Source: Epiperipatus broadwayi
Taxonomy: Eukaryota > Onychophora > Udeonychophora > Euonychophora > Peripatidae
Direction of reading: 5' to 3'
Length of the DNA: 64,000 nucleotides
NCBI GenBank assembly: GCA_028023455.1
Contig: JAQFVV010000002.1
Location: 33,675,725-33,739,724, forward strand
The notes beneath the pieces were generated by a model. The model did not search any database. It had not been told where the DNA came from and saw nothing but the letters and a program-made list of their open reading frames with translations. Numbering within the stretch: position 1 is the first letter of the stretch; every line of letters starts with the position of its first letter. The position numbers and the translations under genes were made by a program. Shown one piece after another: positions 53,000 through 62,721 of the stretch.

Positions 53000-53960
53000 C
53001 AAACTCCCTAAAACTTTATTTCCCTTGATTTGCTAAGTGTAATTATCTTTACTATATAACTCCTTCTTACTAAAAAAAAAAATCCCACACATCACATAAC
53101 ATCATTTCTCTCACACAATTTTTTCAATCTCTCATTTATAGAACATGCCCTAACTAACATGTATCTATTGTCAAATCTTTGTAATAATCCATTTATTACT
53201 ACTCTTCTTTTAATCTTATTCAAATTATAATCAATTCTATGTGCTCAGCCATTACTCTCTCTGATGGTTCTGCCAAATTATTTGTCCCTACTATAGCATA
53301 CACATCTCCACTCTCTTGTTTCTTTATCTTATTTGTAACATCCCTAATTTTGCTCCAGGCAGACATACTCTTACATACCTGTTTCTATTTTCCCTTGCAA
53401 TTATATCTCCATGCTCTCTAATTAGTGAATCACTTATCAATACTGTCTCATAGTTTACTTTCCCTACTTCATCTGTAACATTCCCTACCAACTTCTAGAC
53501 TTCCTTAACTACTTTTTCCTCATCATTCCTACTCAATAATTCCTTTATCTGCATAAACTTCATCTCGAACAATTTTAAATTTACTTCTACATCCTTTACC
53601 TCTTCCTCTATCTTACTTATTTTTTGGCTAGCCAACTGCACTGCACTACCTATTTTTCTTCCATATCTCTTGTCACTCCACTAAAAACATACTCTATCCT
53701 ATCTTCCTTGACAACATTTTGCTCCATTTCTTCTGTCTTTCTCTTTAAGCTATCTACAGTTAAATCACTTTTTCACTTCTTTTATCACATTTACACAATG
53801 TCTATATAACCATAAACCTGTTACATCCTTCATAGTCTTATTTAAACATTTCAAGTGATAAACCTCATTACTTATGCTACACTCTACCATGGCATGCCTA
53901 ATTTCTTTCCGATCCTTATACATGCATTGTGGTACACAAATGCAATCCATACGTATTTAT
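53000..53960 (-). pseudogene. CR1-like LINE ORF1: PHD finger and SGNH esterase
   Basis: The minus frame from 53950 opens CICVPQC, AMVECSISNEVYHLKCL, TMKDVTGLWLYRHC, a PHD-type zinc finger (Cys4-His-Cys3) with two Cys changed (CSIS, LYRHC). After a Lys-rich, partly coiled-coil stretch comes VNYETVLISDSLIREHGD, block I of SGNH hydrolases (GDSL, here SDSL). Then RYVRVCLPGAKLG, after a one-base deletion AIVGTNNLAEPSERVMAEHI (block III, GxNN), KRRVVINGLLQRFDNRYM, ACSINERLKKLCERND, and a damaged D-x-x-H end near 53030. PHD plus esterase in ORF1 is the arrangement known from CR1-group LINEs. It probably supports RNA or membrane binding during retrotransposition. Confidence 0.85.
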
Positions 53961-53964
53961 TAAG

Positions 53965-54190
53965 ACCCCTACTCTATATTTAACTTTATGCTTTTGCTCC
54001 TATTCTTCGACTCCCTTTACACAAAAGGAAAAAAAGTTTATTTTCTTAAAATGGCGATTGATAAACACTTATTTCCCAACCTTAGGTCTCAAATCAGTAT
54101 CTTTCTCAAATAAATCCCTTTCTTTAATTAAAAAAATCTTTAGTAGCAAACTTATTAAAAGCCAAATAAGCAAACAGTTTTTGTATCAGT
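53965..54190 (-). other. Probable 5' untranslated region of the CR1-like LINE
   Basis: Continuous with ORF1 and slightly GC-richer than the flanks. No internal repeat. Where the element's 5' end lies is not clear, because no duplication was found. Confidence 0.4.
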
Positions 54191-54440
54191 TAAATTTTTA
54201 GTTCACTGATGATAATTCACAAAAATATATATATAAACTAACTTAATTTGCAACCAAGTCAGCCACATCACCACAGCTAGACAGTCAAAGCTTTAAATCT
54301 ATCTCTCTTGATCACAATTTTCCTTCCATCTTCTCACCATCAACAAACAATTTGTATAGAATTTAAATTCTCAGTTCTCTGAAGATAATTCGCAATATAT
54401 ATATATATAAACTTAACTAAACTTGCAGAACAAAACAGTT
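54190..54440. repeat. Two direct copies of an 80-base unit
   Basis: AGTTCACTGATGATAATTCA then AAACTAACTTAATTTGCA (about 54199-54252) and AGTTCTCTGAAGATAATTCG then AAACTTAACTAAACTTGCAG (about 54381-54429) are diverged direct copies. The CTGATGA / CTGAAGA boxes recall hammerhead cores but no GAAA follows. Confidence 0.6.
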
Positions 54441-54779
54441 ATATTAGCAAATCAAGACAGTCATTATAATTCTATTTATAACTTATATTGCATACATAGT
54501 GCCATCTATCTGTTTTACATAAAATTAACTCTAACCTATAAAAAAAATACAATATTTTAATACCGAAAAAAACCTGTATAAATGTATATTATATATTTTT
54601 TCATTCATTTATCATTAATCAATTATTAATTAAATTAATTGATGTTTTATATATATTCATACAATTATTTTTATTGTAATTAATGTAATTAGTTTCATAT
54701 ATATTTCTTCTATTCAGTTCTTTAATACATTTTAAAGATTGTATATTTTTTACACAATCTATTTCATCGCTGGTTTTAA

Positions 54780-55205
54780 ATATTGAATATATAAGGCAGA
54801 TCTGTCATCTCTTCTATTAATTGCATTATTATGTTCTTTTGCTCTTTCATCTAATTGTTTCCCTGTATGTCCATATAAACCATACTGCAACTTCCACAAG
54901 TAATTTTATATACAATTCCTTTTTTACCTATCATTTTATGATGATTTTTGCTATTTGACCATCCTATGTTAATGCTTTTATTTATACGATTTTTATTTTT
55001 TAGTAATGTATAATAAATCTTAGGGAAGAATGAAAGTTTTATCCATTTTTCATTATTCTTAGAATTGCAATTATTATTTACAATATAATTATTAATAATA
55101 TTTAAATTAGATGGTTTATAATTAAAAAGTATATCTTCACTACTCTTAGGGTTATATCCATAATTAGTATCTAATTCAATAAATTGTTTCTTTATATGAA
55201 CTCCC
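54780..55205 (-). pseudogene. PLE linker and GIY-YIG nuclease fragment
   Basis: A minus-strand frame is open for about 115 codons. It holds HIKKQFIELDTNYGYNPKSS, NNEKWIKLSFFPKIYYTLLK, INIGWSNSKNHHKMIGKKGI and VYKITCGSCSMVY. After a one-base shift, YGHTGKQLDERAKEHNNAIN, RRDDRSALYIQYL follow. GIVYKI...C-x-x-C...VY-x-G-H-T and R-x-x-E-H-x-x-A are the GIY-YIG core with its conserved Cys pair. It differs clearly from the 14, 20, 38 and 43 kb PLEs, so it is a further lineage. The reverse transcriptase is missing. Confidence 0.82.
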
Positions 55206-55348
55206 CGGTAATAAAGCCATTCTGATTACTTTTTATTATTAAATAATGATTGAGTTATTAAATAATAACTAGTCACCACAAAAACAAGTCATTCATACAT
55301 GTAAAATATCCTTTAATACTAATGTGACTTCTCATAATGGAATATTAT

Positions 55349-55745
55349 CAGTGGTGGCCCATAAGAATTTGTAAAGGTGGGGCAGTGATCGAAAAGATAA
55401 AAAAAACACCTGTATCTTTGAAGTAAATAGTCAAGATTACAAATACTTCTTTTACTAAGAAGCACTATTGTATTACTGGACTGCAATAACTTTTGCCCAT
55501 TTGACAGAGAGCACAAACAAAAAAAATGTGTATCTAAAGTAGACAAAAAAATCACTATAAGTATATTGTGGATACTTTTTTGCCTCTTTACTTAGACAGT
55601 GTATTGTATTCGTACATTTGGATAAGATACATATAGGGATTTAATTAATATATAAATTTAAGAATGATAACAATTAAACAAAACATTTATTTTACAATGG
55701 GGGGAAAGGCACAGCCTTACAGCCCCTAGAGATGAACCACCACTG
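55349..55745. mobile_element. hAT-type MITE with 8-bp target duplication
   Basis: Terminal inverted repeats CAGTGGTGG... and ...CCACCACTG, and an exact 8-bp direct repeat AATATTAT outside them (55341-55348 and 55746-55753). The CAG start and 8-bp duplication are hallmarks of the hAT superfamily. At 397 bp it has no transposase, so it is non-autonomous. The internal sequence carries GGGGGGAAAGGCACAGCCTT near the right end. Confidence 0.92.
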
Positions 55746-55799
55746 AATATTATATAACAACATATAATTGTTATAGTGCCATGATATATACGACTATAT

Positions 55800-55910
55800 A
55801 TATCATTAAAAACCAGTCAACACTTAGACAATCTCAATATCAATAACAATTAAAAATTTCAAACTGTTGTCATGGCAACAAACCATTATTCTTGAGTATT
55901 ATTGCACTTG
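55800..55910. repeat. Relative of the 20.2-kb foldback
   Basis: AACCAGTCAACACTTAGACA, AATCTCAATATCAATAACAA and CAAACTGTTGTCATGGCAAC match blocks at 20200-20360 (GTTAACACTTAGACAGTACC, CAATCTGTTGTCAAGGCAAT). It is a partial, diverged copy without the inverted partner. Confidence 0.6.
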
Positions 55911-55914
55911 TTAA

Positions 55915-57115
55915 CTATATATATATATATAGGTGACTCAAAATGTGAGTGAAATGTTATAACTAATTATTTTCATATTTTTTAAATTTTCAGTTACAGA
56001 TCGTTATAAATTATGATGAAGAAAATAATTATGTAAAAAGTTCATAAAGTAAAACAATGGAGTTTTACTTTCTAAATTTCTTATAACTGCAAGTCAAAAA
56101 AAAAAAAAATTATTACATTTTCAAAAAGGCTTAATAACTTTTGGGCCACCTTGTATATGCTGTCTTACTAAAGTTGATTGAAAGTTAAAATCTAAAAATA
56201 AAATTAATTTCATTTAATAATAAGAGTATTTGAATTTTTACGATTTTTTTTTATTTCTAATTTTTAAACGTCAAGTTTGTAATCTGAGTTGATCAACCAT
56301 CGAAGGATAATAATAAAAAAAATCATCTTTAATTTAAAATAAATTTCTATAGACGATTAACTTTAAATTCAATTTTATTGACTTTTATTGATATGAATCA
56401 TATTTCCGCAGCCTTTTTAATCTAATCAAATAGGTAAACATTTTCAATAAAAAATTTGATGTTTTATTACAAACTATATTTAAAAGCAAACACTAATTAA
56501 CAATTTCCAGAAAGAAGTTTGGAGTAAAAGCTAATGTCAGATTATTGTTGGATAATGTACATATACATATATATGCACGCATATGATTGCATATATACTG
56601 TACCGATACGATGCCACATATTATAGATGGGTTATGTGTCTATAGATGAATTATAATCATGATTGATGATTTAAACCATGCAACTTATATATTACTATTA
56701 TAGAAATCTTGGAAAATCCAATATTATTATATGCTATATTATATGCTATTAAATATTTTGATGAGCACTTTAATTTCCCACCTTTCTTCTAATAAACCGC
56801 TCGTAGAATATTATAAGTCCCAAGTTAATTATGTGGGTCATTCTATGTTAGGATCTAAATTTTGGTTATAACCGATGTAAATAATTTTTTTAATTTTTTA
56901 AAATAATAAACAACACCTACTGTACTTATCTATTATTCATAAGGCATTGTGTTTACTTTAGGTCATGAGAGTTCTGCACAGGTGTTTATGTGGTATAACT
57001 ATAAATATCAATAAAGAAAGGTAAGCACAGAATTAAAAAAAAAGAACTTGTCCTATATGAATAATAAATAACAACTATAAATAAATACTCATATAAATCA
57101 CTCATAAATACTCAT
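55915..57115. other. AT-rich stretch, no gene recognised
   Basis: No protein, RNA gene or clear repeat. Short TA-rich patches and a palindrome-rich patch near 56560-56600 only. Confidence 0.45.
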
Positions 57116-57119
57116 ATAA

Positions 57120-57412
57120 ATACTCAAAGAAGTATGGAGAGTGTTACTGACCTCATTGAAAAAATTAAAAGATTAAAGTGGAATTGGGCTGGACATATTT
57201 CTATAAAAGATGATAATAGATAAACAATTGAAATCTTAAACGGGATTCCAAGAGATTGTAAAAGACCCAGAAAGAGACTGTATATGAGATGGATGGATAA
57301 AATAAGAAAGTGTACAGGGGTGATGTGAAGAAGAGAAGCTAAAGATTGGAGAAGATGGATTGTACTTGGAGAGGCCTTCATCCTGCAGTGGATTGATAAT
57401 GGTTGATTATGA
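57120..57412 (+). pseudogene. RTE-like LINE, 3' end fragment
   Basis: Plus frame with stops: SVTDLIEKIKRLKWNWAGHI, KDDNR*TIEILNGIPRDC, KRPRKRLYMRWMDKIRKCTG, RREAKDWRRWIVLGEAFIL, QWIDNG. It matches the 9.9-kb copy almost residue for residue. The 5' end is cut within the last 100 codons and the 3' end is complete. Confidence 0.82.
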
Positions 57413-57599
57413 TGATGGCATGATATAAAATATATAGTCATGGTCTGATATAATGTATAAACTTTTATATTATTATTCAGAAAGTGTGTAAATAATCCTA
57501 CTTAAACTTAATTTATACAGCTTCCTTGTTTTGGTTCAGGAAGTACATTTATTTCTTTGCATTTATTTCTAATAATAATAATAATAATCAATAGTATTT

Positions 57600-58560
57600 T
57601 GTCCTATGGACAGGTCCAGAAAGCAACCACACAGCAAGTTCATCCATTTGTCCAGTCCATTGTCTTCATTGCCCAGATCTTCAATTTCCATATCTATTTT
57701 TATCTTTTATATCACCCTTGCAAGATAAATCTTTTTTGTTCTTTCTTCTTGTTTCCATTTACTATTCCCCCCAAAATATCTTTTATTAAACTATTCTTCC
57801 TTTTTAATATATCCTCATCCAATTTCTTTTAATATCTCTAATTTCCACAATCAGTCTTCTTTTTTTATTTCATCTTTTCAAAAGTTCCTCACTTGTCATT
57901 TTATTTATCCATCTATTTTTGTATCCTTCTCCATGACCACATGTCAAAATCTTTCAATCAGTTCCTTTTTTTTTTTTTACTGATTGTCCACATTTTACAA
58001 CTATGGACACATAGCATTTAATTAACCTTTTCATTAATTCTCTCTTCAGAAGTCCACAAAATATTTTCTTTCTCTTAATAAATGTCTCCTTTGCCAATGC
58101 TATTCTTCTTTTAACATCATCTTCACTTCTTCCATCCTCACTCAACCAACTACCCAAATATCTAAATCCATCTACCTGTTGAACTATATGTTCTTTAGTA
58201 GTCTTCTCTATTTATAAATATTTCATCTTCTCAACATTAATCTTCATTCCGTGCATTCTGCCTCCAATTTATTCAATATATTCTGAGAATTATCATCTTC
58301 AGCTATAAACCACATCTCCAACATTTACTTTTCCACCATCTAAATATTTATTTAACATGTCTATTAAATAAATATTCAAAAGCATGGATCACTCGTTGCA
58401 TCCTTGCCTAACTCCTCTTTCTATATTCACTTTTTCAATCTCATTATTCTTCTGCCTGATTTTTATTCTTTGTCCAATACACATATTCTAAATCAATCTT
58501 CTGTCTTTTCAAAATACTCTTTAAAGATAATAAAAGAGATAGATTATCGTTATCCATACA
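57600..58560 (-). pseudogene. Second RTE-like LINE lineage, reverse transcriptase 3' part
   Basis: Minus strand from about 58440: IEKVNIERGVRQGCNE, a GVRQGC box that directly precedes the active site, then LNIYLIDMLNKYLDGGKVNV. The FADD region is deleted or scrambled, then EGMKINVEK-like sequence, then FRYLGSWLSEDGRSEDDVKR, RIALAKETFIKRKKIFCGLL, LIKCYVSIVVKCGQS and FDMWSWRRIQK. YLGSWLSEDGR and RIALAK are diagnostic of the RTE-like family with a WLSEDG box. It is distinct from the RTE copies at 9.5 and 16.5 kb (no LKWNWAG tail). Decayed, with many frameshifts. Confidence 0.8.
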
Positions 58561-58564
58561 TAAG

Positions 58565-59530
58565 ATTTCATTGTACATACATATAATGGTACTGTTTAAA
58601 TATGTTTCAAGCATTCATTAAGTCTGTGTCACAAATTCATATTTTATGTATTTCATCATTTATATGTTTCACCCTATAATATTAGAAGGAAATAATGTTA
58701 ACGATTTATCTGTTCAAATGAATATTTCAAGTGTGTTCTACCAAACAAACGAAAACATTCATCTAATCATATATATCATTTAGATAACTAATACAGAGAT
58801 ATTTATTATTATTGAAATTTCCAGGGTATTTTAATATTTGTAAGAGATGTACAATTAATACGAGTATATATCTTTCTATATATGGATATCAATAAGCACT
58901 TGATATTCCTTATACACTATTCTGTGTAGTCATACTGTGAATTACATAATTTTTTATGCACTTGCGACATATTTATTCAACTATAATATATATAAATTCC
59001 CGAGATAAATTTATTCCTCCCCTTTATAAGATAAATTCAATTAACTAATGAAATAAAATTGGATTTACTTAATTATAATATGTATGCATAACATTAGCTG
59101 ATCCTTTATAGATAATTAAAAATATACATTATCAATATATTTAAAAAATAATATAATGAAAATATGAAAATATTTAAGATAAATAGAAAACAAAATAAAT
59201 AATTAACTCTTTACTTTTGACGACTCATTATTGGAAAATAATATAACAAGATGAAATATCTCCTTAGTGAATGACTTGATATACAATATTATCTTAAATT
59301 TTCAATATTATAATTACGAACATAACTCATCCCAAAATACATTGATTGTTAGGTATATCATTTACACATTAATAAAAATTATTTATATGAAAAATAAATT
59401 ATAGTGTAATTATTTATTTTATGTATATTGTTCAAAATAAGTTTCTGATTATTTAACTATCAAAATCAAAAGAAAATGCTTTCTAAATCGTATCTTATAA
59501 TCTGATACATGTGTATAATTTTAAAACAGT
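58565..59530. other. AT-rich stretch, no gene recognised
   Basis: No protein, RNA gene or shared repeat recognised. Confidence 0.45.
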
Positions 59531-59534
59531 AGCA

Positions 59535-59875
59535 ATTCTATACAGGAGTGCCACCCAGTGCAAGCCATGAATGCAGGAAGGTTTGAGCATAAAATCCCCA
59601 TCTACTGTCTACTCATTCAATATCTTCAGACCAGTTTCTAATTTGTGGCCTTCATCAGTGAGGAACCTTTGATCTAAGAATTCCTCATTAATGAAAGCTA
59701 CAAGCTAGAAATTAATCTGAGAAGGTACTAGATAGGGATTTTAATACACAAACCTTCTAGAATCCATTGATTACTATGGCTTGTAGTAGGTGGCACTAGT
59801 ATATGGAGATATTTACTATTTTAACAGTTTGTGTAAGCATAAGAATGGTGATCTTGAGATGTTTTAGTAGTATAT
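59535..59875 (-). mobile_element. HHR1 element with two inverted hammerheads, one intact
   Basis: Arms TATACAGGAGTGCCACCCAG and AGTAGGTGGCACTAGTATAT, outer end AATGGTGATCTTGAGATGTT at about 59843. The left antisense hammerhead is intact in its core. The right sense one reads TTAATGA for CTGATGA and GAAATTAATC, so it is damaged. Confidence 0.82.
59615..59675 (-). ncRNA. Hammerhead ribozyme motif (HHR1)
   Basis: Minus strand: TTCCTCA, core CTGATGA (complement 59652-59658), GGCC-ACAAATTA, GAAACTGGTC (complement 59629-59638), TGAAGATATTG. Core residues are consensus. Helix II is weak and the palindrome has changed to ACTGGT. The distal helix I pair is weakened. Confidence 0.55.
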
Positions 59876-59879
59876 AGTT

Positions 59880-61300
59880 TTAAACTAATTAATTAATGAT
59901 CACACAAAATAACTTACTTGTAAACCTAATGGAGCTTTTTTTAAAGTTATCAATTTGAAATACTAATTAAATAACAAAATAAAAAATATTTTTAAAGCAT
60001 AAATAACAACAGTAGAAAACAAGGAATTAATATTCCTAAATAAAGACTAAAATTTGTAATTGTTAATCAACCCATTCTTTAAATTCAAGATGATAATATA
60101 ATAAATATCACTATTTATAAAACTGATTATGATTTGATATCTAGTTATTATTCATATTTTCTCTTTAAGTGTGTATGGCTATATTAAAAAGATAACTTAG
60201 ATGCAAAAGTGGATGTTGAGTTCATTATAATGAACTTTACTTTCACGTTTGCAAATGGAAAGTTTATTAGAGTCTCAATTGGTTCATCTGTGATTTGCAT
60301 ATTCTTGAAGATGTAAAGAGTTATTATTTCTTCATAGATAAAATTAGATTGGAGGCCGTTTGTTGACTCTGACTTTCTTCAGATACTGTAATGTTTATGA
60401 TTTAAAATTCATTATTACTGACAGTGATTTTTTTTCTTCGATTACGTTGGCAATAAGTTGCATCTGTTTTTTGTTTTAAATTTTAATGTAATCGTATCAA
60501 TTCTGAAGTATTTCTATTTCTTTTTTTTAATAAATTAAATTAATAGCTCTTAATCTTAGCTTTGCTATAATTAACATATTCTTTTTGATCTCAATTTTTA
60601 TTAAGCATAAATTTGTAGGTTTTTGAAACCTATTAATCTTTTAAGAACGATTTCAAAAGTAGTTTTATATATTAATAATGAATAATATTTCTGTAGTGTA
60701 ATTTTCATATATCACTATGTTTTGCATCTCTCTTATTCTTTAATAAAATTAAGACATTTACGTATTCGAATGAAGAGCTTTTAAAAAATGATCTCCATTT
60801 CCTAATTAGTCAGTGAGCATCTATTTACTTTTTTATTTTCATTTTTCGTCATTTATTTACTAATTACAAGATATAGATTGCTTTAGAAGAAATCATAAAT
60901 GATTTGTTTTAACAATTATTAAAGACCGATTCAACTTGTTTGATTTTCGTTTCAGTTCAATCACAAAATGATTACATATTATATTACTGAAAAAGACATA
61001 AATAATAGATGATTGTATAAAATTACAAACTGCAAAAAAATAAATAAGTAGATTAAACGAACAAAATCTACAAAATATCTGAAATTAAAATGCATGACGT
61101 GGTTGTAATGTATCACAAACTTGTTGTTTTTTTTTTTAATTAGAGCTTTGGTGAGAGAATTATTTGCAATAAAAATAACTAAAAATATAAGTTTATTCAA
61201 TTTATCATTAAAAGTTGTAGTTTAAGTTTCAAAGTGCTGCCTGTTTTGAAATATGTCTGATGATGTAATGAGATTTTATTTATCTTTAATAGACGCATTT
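59880..61300. other. AT-rich stretch, no gene recognised
   Basis: No convincing protein or RNA gene. AATAATATTTCTGTAGTGTA at 60681 matches the edge of the HHR2-related foldbacks at 24.2 kb, so a fragment of that family is present. Confidence 0.45.
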
Positions 61301-61320
61301 ATCATCTTTGTATTGCTTGC

Positions 61321-61606
61321 TAATAAACATCACATGATCATTATTTCTTATGCTTGCTCTTAATTGTTATTAAAACAAGCAAAACTCTCTATATGTATTT
61401 CCACTAAGTGTATTGGATCCTAAGATCTAGGTGCAGTGCTCTCAGATCCAAGGCGCCTCACTGACGAAGGCTACAACCCAGAAACTAGTCTGGGATATGG
61501 GATGAGTAGGCATTACATGGGGATTTTATGCACAAGCCTTCTGGAATCCACTGATTACTCTGGCTTGCACTAAGTGTCAATACTTATAGAGCGTTTTTGT
61601 TTGTTT
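61321..61606 (+). mobile_element. HHR1 element with hammerhead, about 10-bp imperfect duplication
   Basis: TATTGCTTGC at 61311-61320 and TATTGCATGC at 61607-61616 flank it, one mismatch. Outer end TAATAAACATCACATGATCA, left arm ACTCTCTATATGTATTTCCA, then the sense hammerhead and right arm CACTAAGTGTCAATACTTAT. The left half is shortened, so one hammerhead remains. Confidence 0.82.
61446..61502 (+). ncRNA. Hammerhead ribozyme motif (HHR1)
   Basis: ATCCAA 61446-61451, GCCTCA, core CTGACGA 61461-61467, helix II GG...CC (weaker than usual), GAAACTAGTC 61481-61490, TGGGATATGGGAT. All core positions are consensus and the palindrome ACTAGT is intact. Confidence 0.7.
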
Positions 61607-61884
61607 TATTGCATGCTGAGATAAACAGCTTTTAAATATTCTGCTGTAGGTCATATCTAAAAAAAGGAATAATACTCCATCAGTTAGTCAAATTCTAGAT
61701 AGTGAGCGTTTACCCCCTATTTCATTTTAATCTTTAACTATAAATATTTGAAAACCAGGCACTCTTCACAAACCTGGAGCTTAATTGTAAATATAGGGAT
61801 TTGAACTCAGAGTATCAAGCACCCACCAACTATCCACACTATCTCATACAACTGATACACATGACCACACACATGTAGAAAAGA

Positions 61885-61950
61885 TACATAATCATCAATA
61901 TACGTATTTCATGCTAAACCAGCAATCATCAGTTGGTCCAGATTATCATC
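61885..61950 (-). ncRNA. Hammerhead ribozyme motif (HHR2, left arm)
   Basis: Minus strand: GGACCAA, core CTGATGA (complement 61926-61932), helix II TGCTGGTTTAGCA, GAA then ATACGTAT (complement 61900-61907), A, TTGA. The eight-base helix III strand is fully self-complementary. Helix I is CCAA with TTGA. Confidence 0.68.
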
Positions 61951-62177
61951 TCCCACATATATATATAATCAGTGCTCAGTTTATATTAAGATAGCAAATC
62001 CTCACACTTTAATTGATAGGCTTCAATCTATTCAAACCTCTAACTCTTAGTTGGAGGTTTGAGTAGATTGAAGCCTATATATAGTTAGAGGTTTGAATAG
62101 ATTGAAGCCTATTCATTATAGTGTGAGGATTTGCTATCTTAATATAAACTGACCACTGATTACATATATGTGTGGGA

Positions 62178-62242
62178 GATAATAATTTGGACCAACTGAT
62201 GATTGCTGGTTTAGCATGAAATACGTATATTGGTGATTATGT
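62178..62242 (+). ncRNA. Hammerhead ribozyme motif (HHR2, right arm)
   Basis: ATAATAATTTGGACCAA, core CTGATGA 62196-62202, helix II TGCTGGTTTAGCA, GAA 62218-62220, ATACGTAT 62221-62228, A, TTGG 62230-62233, TGATTAT. CCAA/TTGG next to the core and ATAAT/ATTAT beyond an internal loop make helix I. This is the best HHR2 copy. Confidence 0.74.
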
Positions 62243-62382
62243 ATCTTTTCTACATGTGTGTGGTCATATGTATCAGTTGTATGAGATAGTGTGGATAGTT
62301 GGTGGGTGCTTGAAAGTCTGAGTTCAAATCCCTATATTTATCTTTAACTATAAATAATTAGATGTTAATTCACTACCCAATA

Positions 62383-62481
62383 ATTTTTTTTTCATATGTC
62401 AAAGCGTTGACCGGGGAGCGAATCCGTGCCCGCTGCTTGGAAGGCAGCTATGCTAACCACTAGGTCACCAACGCTTGACAA
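62383..62481 (-). mobile_element. tRNA-Gly(UCC)-derived SINE
   Basis: On the minus strand, TTGTCAA precedes GCGTTGG-T-GACCTAGTGGTTAGCA, CTGCCTTCCAAGCAG (anticodon TCC), GGATTCGCTCC, and TCAACGC, so the acceptor stem (GCGTTGG/TCAACGC) and anticodon arm are those of an animal tRNA-Gly(UCC). It then has TTTGACATATG and an A run. The T-stem is broken (ACGGA/CCCGG), and CAATAATT repeats at both ends suggest a target duplication of about 8 bases. It is a retroposon, not a working tRNA. Confidence 0.85.
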
Positions 62482-62721
62482 TAATTAGTGGTTTATATAT
62501 GAAATATCATAAATCTGCATAGGATTATTTATATGTCTGAAATAACTTCTAAGTTGAATCCAGATCTGAAATTAATTTAAAGCTGACAGTTAATAATGAT
62601 AAATTCTATGAGATATTATTTATTGCTTGAATATATTTGCATTTAATTAAGTGCGTTATATATTTTTTATTTTAAAATATACAGATTGTTTGCCATTTTT
62701 ATTTTTAAAAAACTGAAGTAT

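Larger units (their letters stand above)
61745..62345. mobile_element. HHR2 palindromic element with two hammerheads
   Basis: Left arm (about 61785-62040) and right arm (about 62060-62345) are inverted copies with few differences. The right arm reads GAAGCCTATTCATTATAGTG, CTATCTTAATATAAACTGAC, TGTGTGGGAGATAATAATTT, the ribozyme, TTTCTACATGTGTGTGGTCA and GTTGGTGGGTGCTTGAAAGT. The centre repeats AGGTTTGA(G/A)TAGATTGAAG twice. It ends AGTTCAAATCCCTATA, reminiscent of a B-box-like GTTCAAATCC; no matching A box was found. Confidence 0.88.

Noticed and set aside
54199-54440. Pair of hammerheads at CTGATGA and CTGAAGA
   Set aside because: Neither has a following GAAA; only the first box matches.
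55349-55745. Could be an HHR1-like foldback
   Set aside because: Ends are CAG...CTG with an 8-bp duplication and no ribozyme core, so it is a hAT MITE.
62383-62481. Functional tRNA-Gly(UCC) gene
   Set aside because: Acceptor and anticodon stems are good, but the T-stem is broken and flanks plus A tail match the SINE copies.
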